23,805 bases of DNA from an uncultured Bacillota bacterium (GTDB lineage Bacteria > Bacillota > Clostridia > Caldicoprobacterales > UBA3941). Both the position numbers and the translations under genes were made by a program. The stretch covers positions 1 to 23,805 of the forward strand of contig CALGOY010000175.1 in NCBI GenBank assembly GCA_937960725.1. Direction: 5' to 3'. This document shows, piece after piece, positions 1-8,120 of this stretch (the first letter of the stretch is position 1; each line of letters begins with the position of its first letter). The notes beneath the pieces were generated by a model that worked only from the letters and a program-made list of their open reading frames with translations, was not told the DNA's origin and did not search any database.

Positions 1-463
1 TTACTGTACCCGTTACATCTCCGATAGTCACCATATCTCCCACTGCATACTGTTCTTCAAATAAAATAAAAAATCCTGCTATAACATCTTTAACAAGGCT
101 TTGAGCGCCAAATCCAATAGCTACTCCCCCTATCCCCGCTGTAGCAATCAGGGAATTGGTATTAACTCCAAACTGCTCTAAGATCATAATTCCGGCAATA
201 AAATATAAAATGTATTTTAATATACTCTGACTCAGTGCACTTAAAGTATTAATTTTCTTTTCAGATATTTGAAGCCTGCTGCTAGCCTGCCTTCTAAAAA
301 AAGCCGAAATGATCGTACATCCTATCCGGTAAATTATATTAGCTCCAACTATAATTAGAATTACTTTTAACAGCCTGATCCCCAGCCTTATATAGCTATC
401 AGGGTCTAGGCTGCGAAATATCCCCAATGCCCAATTCTGGATTGTTACCCATATACCTTCCAT
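1..463 (-). CDS. MscS-family mechanosensitive ion channel (3' end cut by window edge)
   Basis: Reading the minus strand from ATG at 463 gives 154 codons of an open frame that runs off the window edge. An N-terminal hydrophobic helix (about residues 22-45) is followed by a basic linker and a second helix (about 84-100). Next comes the Gly/Ala-rich pore helix with IGGVAIGFGAQSLVKD (about residues 112-127). The stretch FFILFEEQYAVGDMV then begins the beta domain. This is the core signature of MscS channels, which open under membrane tension to release solutes during osmotic downshock. The short N-terminus resembles small MscS proteins such as B. subtilis YkuT. GGGAGGAAGGG lies upstream of the ATG. 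The gene sits 41 bases downstream of the amidotransferase gene on the same strand and may be the tail of that transcript. The C-terminal cytoplasmic cage is outside the window. Confidence 0.9.
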   Translation of the reverse strand, partial: MEGIWVTIQNWALGIFRSLDPDSYIRLGIRLLKVILIIVGANIIYRIGCTIISAFFRRQASSRLQISEKKINTLSALSQSILKYILYFIAGIMILEQFGVNTNSLIATAGIGGVAIGFGAQSLVKDVIAGFFILFEEQYAVGDMVTIGDVTGTV

Positions 464-504
464 AATTTCATCCCTTCCTCCCAAAGCTCTAAAGCAAACA
501 ATGT

Positions 505-1284
505 TTATCTAAAATCTCTACAAGCACGAATTAGCGCAGCAAAAGGCAGAAGCATCCTCCTATCCTTTTCCCACATTCGTTCGGGGTGCCACTGAACTCC
601 TATGGCAAACCGATGTTCTACAGATTCGATAGCCTCCACCACCCCGTCAGGGCTCCAGCCGCTTATGCAAAAATTAGGAGCTATCTTACATACTGCCTGG
701 TGGTGGAAGCTATTTACCCGAAGGGCCTTTACTCCCATTATATTTTCAATCTTCGAGCCTTCCTTGAAGAATACTTCATGAATACCATACCAGCCGGGCG
801 CCCCCTGGCTGTGCTTTAATAGCTCTCGCCTAACTTCCTTGCTTTCTCCGTTTTCTGCGTCACTCCTATTTTCCTCGCATCCTCCTATTTTTTCGCCCCA
901 TTGGCTTTCAAGATCTTGATATACCGTCCCACCCATGGCTATATTGATAAGCTGCGCACCTCTGCAAATCCCCAGTACCGGCATGTCTCTCTCTAAAGCC
1001 TCTCTGCACAGCTTTATCTCCATTTCATCGCGGATGGGGCTAATATTTCCTAACTTAGGGCTAGCCTCTTCCCCAAAATAACTGGGATCTACATCCCCAC
1101 CCCCAGTAAACAGGAGGCCATCCACTATATCAAGTATCCTCCCTATATCTTCAGTAGATGTGTAAGGGAGTAATAGCGGCAATCCCCCTGCCTCCGAGAT
1201 TGCCCTATAGTAGCTATCAGCCAGCTGAATCCTGCTCTGGATATAGTCATAATCGCAGGTAATACCTATAATCGGCTTGGACAC
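505..1284 (-). CDS. Class I glutamine amidotransferase, gamma-glutamyl-gamma-aminobutyrate hydrolase (PuuD) family
   Basis: The 259-residue product matches the peptidase C26 / PuuD family, which hydrolyses gamma-glutamyl amide bonds such as gamma-glutamyl-GABA to release glutamate. Visible are the N-terminal PIIGITCDYD strand, the LLFTGGGDVDPSYF oxyanion-strand region, the nucleophile elbow GICRGAQLINIAMGG (Cys107), NSFHHQAV (about 191-198) and the catalytic His233/Glu235 in QWHPE. An acidic stretch at about residues 130-158 looks longer than usual for the family. The start is GTG at 1284 with GAGGGG eight bases upstream. It lies 37 bases downstream of glnA on the same strand, so co-transcription is likely. 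No other putrescine-pathway gene is visible, so the substrate is uncertain. A role in recycling gamma-glutamyl compounds is inferred from context. Confidence 0.88.
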   Translation of the reverse strand: MSKPIIGITCDYDYIQSRIQLADSYYRAISEAGGLPLLLPYTSTEDIGRILDIVDGLLFTGGGDVDPSYFGEEASPKLGNISPIRDEMEIKLCREALERDMPVLGICRGAQLINIAMGGTVYQDLESQWGEKIGGCEENRSDAENGESKEVRRELLKHSQGAPGWYGIHEVFFKEGSKIENIMGVKALRVNSFHHQAVCKIAPNFCISGWSPDGVVEAIESVEHRFAIGVQWHPERMWEKDRRMLLPFAALIRACRDFR

Positions 1285-1321
1285 TTCTATCGCCCCTCAT
1301 TCTTTATTGGGTTTATTGTAT

Positions 1322-2656
1322 CTAAAATTTGGTCAAGTATTTTTCTATTTCCCAGGGAGTTACTTGAATTTTGTATTCATTCCAGTCGATGAGTTTAGCT
1401 TCTACATAGCGGTTAAAGCAGTGTTCACCTAAGGTGTCGCGGATTAACTCGTCTTGTTTGAGGCACTCTATCGCCTCATATAAATTGCTTGGCAAACTGG
1501 GCAGGCAAATTTCCTCCCGCTCCTGCTCTGTCATATCATATATATTTCGATTTATAGGCTCTGGGGGGAGGATTTTGTTTTTTATCCCATCTAATCCTGC
1601 CCTAAGAATCACTGCTAGGGCAAGATATGGATTGCAGGATGGGTCTGGACTTCTAAGTTCCACCCTCGTACCAGAACCTCTTTTGGCGGGTATGCGGATA
1701 AGAGGGCTTCGATTCTGGGCTGACCAGGCAATATATACAGGAGCTTCATATCCTGATACCAATCTTTTATATGAATTAACCAATGGATTGGTTATAGCTG
1801 TAATAGCTGGGGCATGTTTCATTAAGCCTCCAATATAGTAAAGGGCAATATCGCTTAACTGCCATTTTGCTTCGGGATCATAAAATACATTTCTTCCATC
1901 TTTAAATATAGATTGATTTATATGCATACCAGAACCCGCAATTCCATACACCGGCTTTGGCATAAAAGTAGCATGAAGCCCATGCCACTGGGCAACGATC
2001 CGCACCACCATTTTGAATGTCATTATATTGTCCGCCGTAGTCAGAGCATCATCATACTTAAAATCGATCTCGTGCTGGCCGGGAGCGCTCTCGTGATGGG
2101 ATGCTTCTATCTCAAATCCCATGTTCTCCAGGGTCAAGCAGATATCACGCCTAGCGTTCTCCCCCAGGTCTACCGGTGCTAGATCAAAATAGCCGGCATT
2201 ATCATGGGTATTGGTTGTGGGGCTGCCATCGGGATTTGTATGAAATAAGAAAAATTCCGCTTCAGGTCCTATGTATACGGTATAGCCCATTTCTTCAGTT
2301 TCTTTCAATGCCCTCTTTAAGGTATTGCGGGGACATCCTTCAAATGGTGTCCCATCCGTGTTATACACATCGCAGATTAAGCGGGCAACTTTGCCTTCCT
2401 CCCCAGTTTTCCAGGGAAATATTACAAAAGTATTTAAATCCGGCCTTAGATACATATCGGATTCTTCGATCCGTACAAACCCTTCGATAGAAGAACCATC
2501 AAACATGATTTCGTTGTTTAAAGCTTTGTCTAGCTGTCTTCGGGTAATTGCAACATTTTTCATAGTGCCAAATATATCAGTGAATTGGAGTCGGATAAAC
2601 TTCACATTTTCTTCATCGCATATCCTGATAATATCTTCTTTTGTATATTTACCCAT
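1322..2656 (-). CDS. glnA: Type I glutamine synthetase (GSI-alpha)
   Basis: This enzyme makes glutamine from glutamate, ammonia and ATP in the cytoplasm. With ATG at 2656 the product is 444 residues, the length of B. subtilis GlnA, and conserved motifs fall at matching numbers. [20 protein letters not shown] (51-70) carries Arg62, used for glutamine feedback inhibition in the GSI-alpha subtype. Further on are [49 protein letters not shown] (the flap region) and [12 protein letters not shown]. The C-terminus lacks the adenylylation-loop tyrosine motif of GSI-beta enzymes. An upstream in-frame GTG at 2662 is possible but lies only one base after AGGAG, whereas the ATG is seven bases from it. 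No GlnR gene or clear GlnR box is visible nearby. The upstream nagA and downstream amidotransferase genes are on the same strand. Confidence 0.97.
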   Translation of the reverse strand: MGKYTKEDIIRICDEENVKFIRLQFTDIFGTMKNVAITRRQLDKALNNEIMFDGSSIEGFVRIEESDMYLRPDLNTFVIFPWKTGEEGKVARLICDVYNTDGTPFEGCPRNTLKRALKETEEMGYTVYIGPEAEFFLFHTNPDGSPTTNTHDNAGYFDLAPVDLGENARRDICLTLENMGFEIEASHHESAPGQHEIDFKYDDALTTADNIMTFKMVVRIVAQWHGLHATFMPKPVYGIAGSGMHINQSIFKDGRNVFYDPEAKWQLSDIALYYIGGLMKHAPAITAITNPLVNSYKRLVSGYEAPVYIAWSAQNRSPLIRIPAKRGSGTRVELRSPDPSCNPYLALAVILRAGLDGIKNKILPPEPINRNIYDMTEQEREEICLPSLPSNLYEAIECLKQDELIRDTLGEHCFNRYVEAKLIDWNEYKIQVTPWEIEKYLTKF

Positions 2657-2697
2657 GTGCACTCTCCTTTATCAATGCTATTGAGATAGGTAAACAA

Positions 2698-2725
2698 ATT
2701 ATACCATAACTATTATGTTTTACAA
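2698..2725 (-). promoter_or_regulatory. Predicted sigma-A promoter of glnA
   Basis: On the minus strand a TTGTAA -35 box (2720-2725) is separated by 16 bases from a perfect TATAAT -10 box (2698-2703). The -10 is preceded by TGG, an extended -10 feature. The expected start site is about 2690, giving a leader of roughly 35 bases before the glnA ATG. It lies in the 85-base gap after nagA, so glnA need not depend on nagA transcription. Confidence 0.6.
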
Positions 2726-2741
2726 CAATCATTCCTATAAA

Positions 2742-3911
2742 TTAACGCACCTGAATACCTCTGCAAAATACCTTATCAATCCGTATATCGTCATCCAACA
2801 CTACTAGGTCCGCCCTTTTACCTTCTTCTATTGTTCCAACTTCATCGTCTATACCTAAAACCCTAGCAGGATTTAAACTGGCCATTCTAACGGCATCTTG
2901 CAGGGAAATGCCAGCAAAATCGATTACATTTCGCACTGCATCAAATAGGCACAAGACGCTGCCAACCAAAGTTCCATCCTCCTGGCCGGCATAGCCATCT
3001 TTGACATAGATTTTAGACCCTGCAAACTCATACTCTCCATCCCCTAGCCCTGCCGCCTGAATAGAATCTGTTACTAGCACCACGCCTTCTGCTCCCCGAG
3101 CTCTCACTATTACCTTAACTATGGCGGGATGTACATGGATTCCATCGCATATTAGTTCAACGGGTATATCGCTAGACAAAGCTGCCCCTGCTACCCCCGG
3201 CTCCCTATGGGCCAGACCTCTCATGGCATTAAATAGATGGGTAAATATATTAGCCCCCGCCTCAACAGCTTTCATTGTAATCTCATAATCCGCATTGGTA
3301 TGGCCAATACCAACTGTTCCTCCATTTTGCCTGACGTATCTTATAAAATCCAGTCCCCCTTCTATTTCGGGAGCCACTGTTATGTGTACTTTTAAAGGAT
3401 CTAGTATTTCCCGGAAATTGTCATATTCAGCTTTGCTAGGAACTTTAATCCACTTCGGATCATGGGCTCCCTTTTTCTCAGCGTTTATATAGGGCCCTTC
3501 TATATGCACCCCCGCAATTGTAGCTCCATCCCCCTGCATATCAGATGCTTTTCTTATTTCCTCAAGAGCCTTCTTAGTATTATTTATATCGTCAGTTACC
3601 GTGGTGGGCATAAAGGTAGTAGTTCCATTTCGGGCTTGATATTTGGCTATTTCATAGATCTCTTCGGCAGACGCCACCGCCACGTCATAGCCCAAGGCCC
3701 CATGGGTATGTATATCGATAAGTCCCGGTATAACCTTCTTGCCTTCCAGGTCTATTATCTCTGCCCCATTTAAGTCTAATCCCTGTATATCTTCCCCAGC
3801 GTTTCCATCTCTAAGGCGCAGGGAATAAATTCTATCTCCTTTGATAAAAATATCCCCTTTGACAAATTCCCCAGACGGTGCAAGATATTCTCCATTCTTA
3901 AGAATAATCAT
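2742..3911 (-). CDS. nagA: N-acetylglucosamine-6-phosphate deacetylase
   Basis: NagA removes the acetyl group from GlcNAc-6-phosphate in amino-sugar and peptidoglycan recycling. The 389-residue product is a typical length for this amidohydrolase. The metal and catalytic motifs are all present: GLIDIHTHGALGYD (His68, His70), GVHIEGPYI (Glu138), GIGHTNADYE (His204), THLFNAMRGLAHREPG (His225), CDGIHVHP and the catalytic aspartate in VTDSIQAAG (Asp282). The ATG at 3911 follows AAGGAAG. The partner deaminase nagB and a NagR-type regulator are not in the window, so nagA stands apart from a nag operon here. It diverges from the germinant receptor operon across a 237-base gap. Confidence 0.95.
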   Translation of the reverse strand: MIILKNGEYLAPSGEFVKGDIFIKGDRIYSLRLRDGNAGEDIQGLDLNGAEIIDLEGKKVIPGLIDIHTHGALGYDVAVASAEEIYEIAKYQARNGTTTFMPTTVTDDINNTKKALEEIRKASDMQGDGATIAGVHIEGPYINAEKKGAHDPKWIKVPSKAEYDNFREILDPLKVHITVAPEIEGGLDFIRYVRQNGGTVGIGHTNADYEITMKAVEAGANIFTHLFNAMRGLAHREPGVAGAALSSDIPVELICDGIHVHPAIVKVIVRARGAEGVVLVTDSIQAAGLGDGEYEFAGSKIYVKDGYAGQEDGTLVGSVLCLFDAVRNVIDFAGISLQDAVRMASLNPARVLGIDDEVGTIEEGKRADLVVLDDDIRIDKVFCRGIQVR

Positions 3912-4061
3912 ATATATTCTTCCTTTCTTTCATTTTTAGATTAAAATTGTGCAGCTCAGCAGCTGTTATCAGCATGATATCAAATAGTAACAATGCTTTA
4001 GCTTATTATATTTTATCACATAGTGATTAAAATGGAAATTAATCTTCTATCTATCTTACAT

Positions 4062-4091
4062 GGATAAATACAGCAAATAGGAAGCATACTA
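4062..4091 (+). promoter_or_regulatory. Predicted sigma-G (forespore) promoter of the germinant receptor operon
   Basis: The plus strand has GGATA (4062-4066), an 18-base spacer and CATACTA (4085-4091). Forespore sigma-G promoters in Bacillus have the consensus GHATR, a spacer of about 17-18, and CATHMTA. The -10 box is a full match and the -35 box has one mismatch. GerA-type receptor operons are known sigma-G targets, so both sequence and context agree. The predicted start site is about 4098, some 70 bases upstream of the likely first start codon. Confidence 0.6.
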
Positions 4092-4169
4092 ATACAGATT
4101 AACATCCTATATAGCTCAAATGGCCTTTATTATTATCATGTTTATACAATGAGGTGTAAACAGGTACTT

Positions 4170-5000
4170 ATGTTTAGCTTTTTAAAAAAACTAATACCAC
4201 AAAAAAAGCAAAGGGCTAAAAAACAATATAATGAAAATCATAGGGAGCTTAAACAATTTGTACTGTCAAGAAATGTGGAAAATAACATCGCCAGGCTTAA
4301 AGAGGTTATGAACAATTCATTTGATATAAAAGACAGGCATTTTAAAATTGCTGGCACTAACGTTAAGGCTGCCATCTTATACATAGACAATCTGGTAGAC
4401 GAAGACATGGTAATGGAACATATTCTCAAGCCTTTAATCATCGAATCAGCTTATGTTAGAAGTGTGGTAGCAGAAGGCAGAATCGATTTTCCAAATATTA
4501 TAGATTCCATGTTGAGCGTAGGATCTTTACAAGAGGTGCAAACCTTCGACGAAATAGTGCTGGGTATAATGTCCGGCGACACTTTTTTGTGTATCGAGGG
4601 GTATACAAAGGGGCTTTTAATAACTGCCAGGGGATATCAGGGAAGGACCATCGCCGAACCTTCGTCTGAGTCCTCCACAAGGGGTCCTCAGGAAGCCTTC
4701 GTTGAAATCCTTAAGAAAAATATAGGGCTCATCCGTAGGAGACTAAGGGATCCAAATCTAGCCATTGAAGTCCATAAAGTGGGACGCCGCTCAAAATCTG
4801 ACGTTGCCATACTATATATCAATGGAATTGTAAACCAGAATATTGTAGACGAGGTTAGAAATAGGATACAAGCCCTTGATATTGATGGTCCGGTTACAAC
4901 TGTGCAGATTGGAGAACTAATATCGGACAGACCTAATTCTATCTTTCCATTGTTTCAATCTACAGAACGGCCGGATAAGATCGTTTCTGCATTATCTTAG
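4170..5000 (+). CDS. gerKA: Germinant receptor A subunit (GerA/GerKA family), soluble N-terminal part ending at an in-frame amber codon
   Basis: GerA-family A subunits form part of spore inner-membrane nutrient receptors. This frame encodes the soluble N-terminal half. It includes the first subdomain with DRHFKIAGTNVKAAILYIDNL and the second with SDVAILYINGI and QIGELISDRPNSIFP, ending in STERPDKIVSALS. The frame stops at TAG (4998-5000). The next codons in the same frame (TRVAILMDG) continue the family sequence exactly where intact homologues read on. The gene is therefore a full-length A subunit of about 529 codons with one nonsense codon. I prefer ATG at 4170, with AGG and GAGGTG upstream, because ATG at 4149 has no ribosome binding site. 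The exact paralogue (gerA, gerK or other) cannot be settled, so the symbol is a family label. Confidence 0.85.
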   Translation: MFSFLKKLIPQKKQRAKKQYNENHRELKQFVLSRNVENNIARLKEVMNNSFDIKDRHFKIAGTNVKAAILYIDNLVDEDMVMEHILKPLIIESAYVRSVVAEGRIDFPNIIDSMLSVGSLQEVQTFDEIVLGIMSGDTFLCIEGYTKGLLITARGYQGRTIAEPSSESSTRGPQEAFVEILKKNIGLIRRRLRDPNLAIEVHKVGRRSKSDVAILYINGIVNQNIVDEVRNRIQALDIDGPVTTVQIGELISDRPNSIFPLFQSTERPDKIVSALS

Positions 5001-5018
5001 ACAAGGGTAGCTATTTTA

Positions 5019-5759
5019 ATGGATGGCTCCCCGGAAGCTCTGATAGTTCCGGTCACCTTCCCCATCCTTATGCAAGCCTCCGATGACTATTTTGAGAACT
5101 GGATTATAGCTTCCGTAATCCGTATATCGAGATATGTTGCTTTTTTTACCTCCTCTATTTTACCAGCCCTGTATATTTCTACAACCTCCTTCCATCCTGG
5201 AATGCTTCCTACAACCCTGGCCCTTTCTATTGCGGCCACCAGAATGGGGGTTCCCTTTCCAGCTATAGTGGAGGCTATAATTATGGAATTTGTATTGGAA
5301 CTGTTGCAGGAGGCCAGCATTCGCCTGCCCAAAGTCATAGGTGAAACAGTATCCATAGTCGGGGGCCTCGTAATAGGTCAAGCAGCTGTTGAAGCCGGAA
5401 TAGTCAGCCCCATAATGGTAATAATAATCGCCTTTACTGCGGTCAGTTCCTTTGTCCTACCCAACTACAGCCTTGGCTTAGCTACCCGGGTTATTAGGAT
5501 TCCGTTTATGATTTTGGCAGTTACTTTTGGAAGTTTTGGAATATCTGTTGGGCTATTGTGGCTTTTAACTTATCTTTGCTCTTTAAAAAGCTTTGGCGTT
5601 AGATATATGCAGTCCCTAAGCCCCTATCGCTTTAAGGATTGGAAGGATACTATTATACGGGCACCTGTACAGTTTCATTCAAAACGGCCTGAATTTTTAA
5701 ATCCAGAGGATAGCCAAAGACAGAATCTCGGCATAAGGAGAAACTTCAATGAAAACTGA
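5019..5759 (+). CDS. gerKA: Germinant receptor A subunit, membrane-domain part downstream of the amber codon
   Basis: This is the C-terminal half of the same A subunit, in the same frame as the upstream part. The first possible ATG (5019) lies 18 bases after the TAG. AAGGG sits 11 bases upstream of it, so separate initiation is conceivable but weak. The 246 residues hold the four to five membrane segments of the GerA family. Family motifs include DGSPEALIVPV, LPALYISTTSFHPGMLPT, RMGVPFPAIVEAIIMEF, VSIVGGLVIGQAAVEAG, PNYSLGLATR and CSLKSFGVRY, ending in KDTIIRAP and a polar tail. All conserved motifs are intact with no further frameshift, so the interruption is recent, tolerated, or an error in the sequence. 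The end overlaps gerKB by 11 bases. Confidence 0.85.
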   Translation: MDGSPEALIVPVTFPILMQASDDYFENWIIASVIRISRYVAFFTSSILPALYISTTSFHPGMLPTTLALSIAATRMGVPFPAIVEAIIMEFVLELLQEASIRLPKVIGETVSIVGGLVIGQAAVEAGIVSPIMVIIIAFTAVSSFVLPNYSLGLATRVIRIPFMILAVTFGSFGISVGLLWLLTYLCSLKSFGVRYMQSLSPYRFKDWKDTIIRAPVQFHSKRPEFLNPEDSQRQNLGIRRNFNEN

Positions 5760-6855
5760 AAGATTAAGCCCTAGCCAAATCATGACCTTAACGTCTGCCG
5801 CCATCATGGGGGTAGATATTCTGATGGTTCAAAATCATATGGTTTCTATAGCCGGCCGGGATGGATGGATCCCCCTTGCTCTGGGCGGAATTTTAGCTGG
5901 TATATCGGGAACTATTATATATTATCTAGCTACGCTGTATCCGGATAAAGATCTGCCCCAGATCATGATCCATATAGGTGGTAAATTCCTAGGGAGGCTC
6001 TTATTGATTCCTGGGCTGATGTATATGTTATTATATACCGCTTTATCTTTTAGAATTTTTGCCCAGGTTCTTAAGGTATTTCTCTTTGATAGGACTCCTA
6101 TTTATGCTATCGTCATTTTAATGACCCTAGTAACTGCCTATACAGTATACCAAGGGATATATGTAATTGGAGGGGTTACTTATATTCTATTTCCCCTAGG
6201 TAAAATAATAATTGTAATCCTTATTTTACTATCCCTGATTATAGCTGATCCAAGCCATATTAGGCCCATATTGTTTGAAAATACAGCCCAAGTTGTAAAG
6301 GCTATTATTCCCGGCTATCAGCAATATACTGGAATCTGCATTATAGGATATATACTATGCTATACCCAGAAAGATAAGGGAAGATTTAAATGGTATCTAA
6401 TAGCAATAGGGATTGCAGTTGTTTTGTATGTTGCCTTAACCATCATTACTATCATGGTATTTAGCGCCCCTGGGGTTCTCAGCCTAATATACCCCACCCT
6501 TACATTGTCTAAATCCATCCAATTTCCCACGGCATTTTTGGAGAGATTTGAATCAATTACGGCTGTTCTCTGGATTGGCATTGCATTTGAATCCATTATG
6601 ATGTTTTTCTTCGCCTCAGTTAGAAATTTCGTAGCGTTTTTCAATGTTAAGGAGAAACATCAAAAATATTTAGTCTTTGTGCATGTACCGATACTTATTA
6701 CTATAGCCCTGTCTGTAAAACTTGGGCATAGAATTTTAGAGATATTTGAATTATTGAAATCCGCCCATTCATTTTATGAGCTTTTTATTTTTCCTCTCCT
6801 AGTGGTGATTACGCTGATTGCTAGAAAAAGGAGGCAAAGCAATGAAGCGCGCTAG
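5749..6855 (+). CDS. gerKB: Germinant receptor B subunit (GerB/GerKB, APC-like permease)
   Basis: The 368-residue product is almost entirely hydrophobic, with about ten predicted membrane helices. It matches the spore germination B-subunit family, which descends from amino acid permeases and recognises the germinant in the spore inner membrane. The N-terminus RLSPSQIMTLTSAAIMGVDIL, the early GRDGWIPLALGG segment and the YPDKDLPQI loop are typical. The basic tail ends KRRQSNEAR. ATG at 5749 has AAGGAG nine bases upstream, inside the end of the A-subunit frame, so the two are translationally coupled. The A fragment overlaps its start and the C subunit overlaps its end, the usual A-B-C receptor order. 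The germinant cannot be predicted from sequence. Confidence 0.93.
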   Translation: MKTERLSPSQIMTLTSAAIMGVDILMVQNHMVSIAGRDGWIPLALGGILAGISGTIIYYLATLYPDKDLPQIMIHIGGKFLGRLLLIPGLMYMLLYTALSFRIFAQVLKVFLFDRTPIYAIVILMTLVTAYTVYQGIYVIGGVTYILFPLGKIIIVILILLSLIIADPSHIRPILFENTAQVVKAIIPGYQQYTGICIIGYILCYTQKDKGRFKWYLIAIGIAVVLYVALTIITIMVFSAPGVLSLIYPTLTLSKSIQFPTAFLERFESITAVLWIGIAFESIMMFFFASVRNFVAFFNVKEKHQKYLVFVHVPILITIALSVKLGHRILEIFELLKSAHSFYELFIFPLLVVITLIARKRRQSNEAR

Positions 6856-8101
6856 TGCTATTATATTGTTAGTTCTTCTAGTAGCGCTTTTCCTGACCGG
6901 TTGCTGGGACAGGATAGATATAGAATCCAGGGCCTATATCCTGGGAATAGCCATCGATAAATACCCGCCACATCCCGGGGAAAAGGAAAAAAACGATTCT
7001 GAAGCTGCGTCTCCCCAAGAAGAAGAAAAATTTGAAAAAATGGAGCTCCATGCGGGGGATCGCAAGTATGCAATGACTATTCAAATCCCCATACTAAAAA
7101 AAGCTCAGACGGTAAGTGCCGGAACCGGCAGTGGCGGCGGTGGCGGAGAAGGGTCCAGTACATGGGAAATTACCCAGATAGGTTCTTCCTTCATCAGTAT
7201 GAATCGGGAAATACTATCCCGCACCAATCTCATTCCTTACTACGAACATCTTCAAGTCATCATTATATCGGAAGATGTGGCCAGACAAGGTATTGAAGAC
7301 GTATTAGACTTTTTTGTACGGGACCAGGAGATGAGGCGCAGGGTCAAGCTATTCGTTAGCCCAGGCGAGGCTAAAAGCATCCTGGATGTTAAGCCCAGAA
7401 CGGAAGATTTTTCAGCTATGTATCTAGCCCACATACCAATGAATTCTACAAAGAATTCAAGAATGGTCCATGAAGTGGATCTAGGTCAGGTAATCAATTA
7501 TATACACCAAGGATATGATTTCGTACTACCCAGGGTAGAAGCGACTAAGGATGAAATAAAAACCAGCGGAGCCGCTGTATTTAAGAAGCATAAAATGGTG
7601 GGCTGGCTGAGTGAGCTGGAGGTAGAAGCTTTTAAATTCATAGTTAATCGCTTTCTAGGAGGGATAATCGTGACTGAAATTTCAGAAGAGATGGCCGCTG
7701 AAACTGGAGAAAATGGACTTATATCCTTAGAAGTACTTAGGACTAAAACTGAAATAACTCCTATAACTGAAGGAAAAAACCCCTCTCTTAGAATCGATAT
7801 AAAAGTTGAAGGCAATTATGCAGAAGAAATCAACATACACACCCACGGAAGACTTCGCAAGGAGTTTTTAATAAAAGCAGAAAAACAGTTTGCTAAAGAG
7901 ATTGAAAACTTATGCAAAAAAACCATTCGAAAAGTTCAACAAGAATATGAGGCTGATATTTTTCACTTTGAACATATATTTAGAACAAAAAAACCTGCTT
8001 ACTGGAAGCAGGTAGAAAAGCATTGGGAAGTTATTTTTCCCGAATTAGAAGTAGATGTAAATGTAGAAGTAGAAATTGTATTAACGGGTATTATAAAATA
8101 A
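6842..8101 (+). CDS. gerKC: Germinant receptor C subunit lipoprotein (Ger(x)C/GerKC family)
   Basis: The product has a lipoprotein signal: a basic start, a run of Leu/Val/Ala and a lipobox LTGC with Cys21. The family signature GCWDRIDIESRAYILGIAIDK follows directly. It is the outer-face lipoprotein of the spore germinant receptor. The rest shows two Ger(x)C segments with ITQIGSSFISMNREI, EHLQVIIISEDVARQG, FFVRDQEMRRRVKLFVSPGEAK and a C-terminal region with LRKEFLIKAEKQFAKEIE. Two low-complexity insertions stand out: an acidic Lys/Glu-rich stretch at about residues 38-66 and a Gly/Ser-rich run at about residues 91-105. I chose ATG at 6842 because AGGAGG is seven bases upstream and the signal peptide then begins correctly. 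An in-frame ATG at 6818 is less likely. Confidence 0.93.
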   Translation: MKRASAIILLVLLVALFLTGCWDRIDIESRAYILGIAIDKYPPHPGEKEKNDSEAASPQEEEKFEKMELHAGDRKYAMTIQIPILKKAQTVSAGTGSGGGGGEGSSTWEITQIGSSFISMNREILSRTNLIPYYEHLQVIIISEDVARQGIEDVLDFFVRDQEMRRRVKLFVSPGEAKSILDVKPRTEDFSAMYLAHIPMNSTKNSRMVHEVDLGQVINYIHQGYDFVLPRVEATKDEIKTSGAAVFKKHKMVGWLSELEVEAFKFIVNRFLGGIIVTEISEEMAAETGENGLISLEVLRTKTEITPITEGKNPSLRIDIKVEGNYAEEINIHTHGRLRKEFLIKAEKQFAKEIENLCKKTIRKVQQEYEADIFHFEHIFRTKKPAYWKQVEKHWEVIFPELEVDVNVEVEIVLTGIIK

Positions 8102-8120
8102 AATACCATTTTATTTGTAT

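Noticed and set aside
1434..2684. Several plus-strand open frames opposite glnA
   Set aside because: They lack ribosome binding sites and recognisable motifs, and mirror the well-supported glnA frame.
3912..4061. Possible NagR or catabolite-control operator upstream of nagA, from the CAGCTCAGCAGCTG palindrome at about 3951-3964
   Set aside because: It matches neither the cre consensus nor known NagR sites, and the arms are only five bases.
4998..5000. Amber codon read as pyrrolysine
   Set aside because: GerA subunits are not known to use pyrrolysine, no pyl gene or insertion context is in the window, and TAG ends other genes here.
8102..8120. Search for a terminator between gerKC and the convergent small gene
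   Set aside because: The 19-base gap is AT-rich without a stem.
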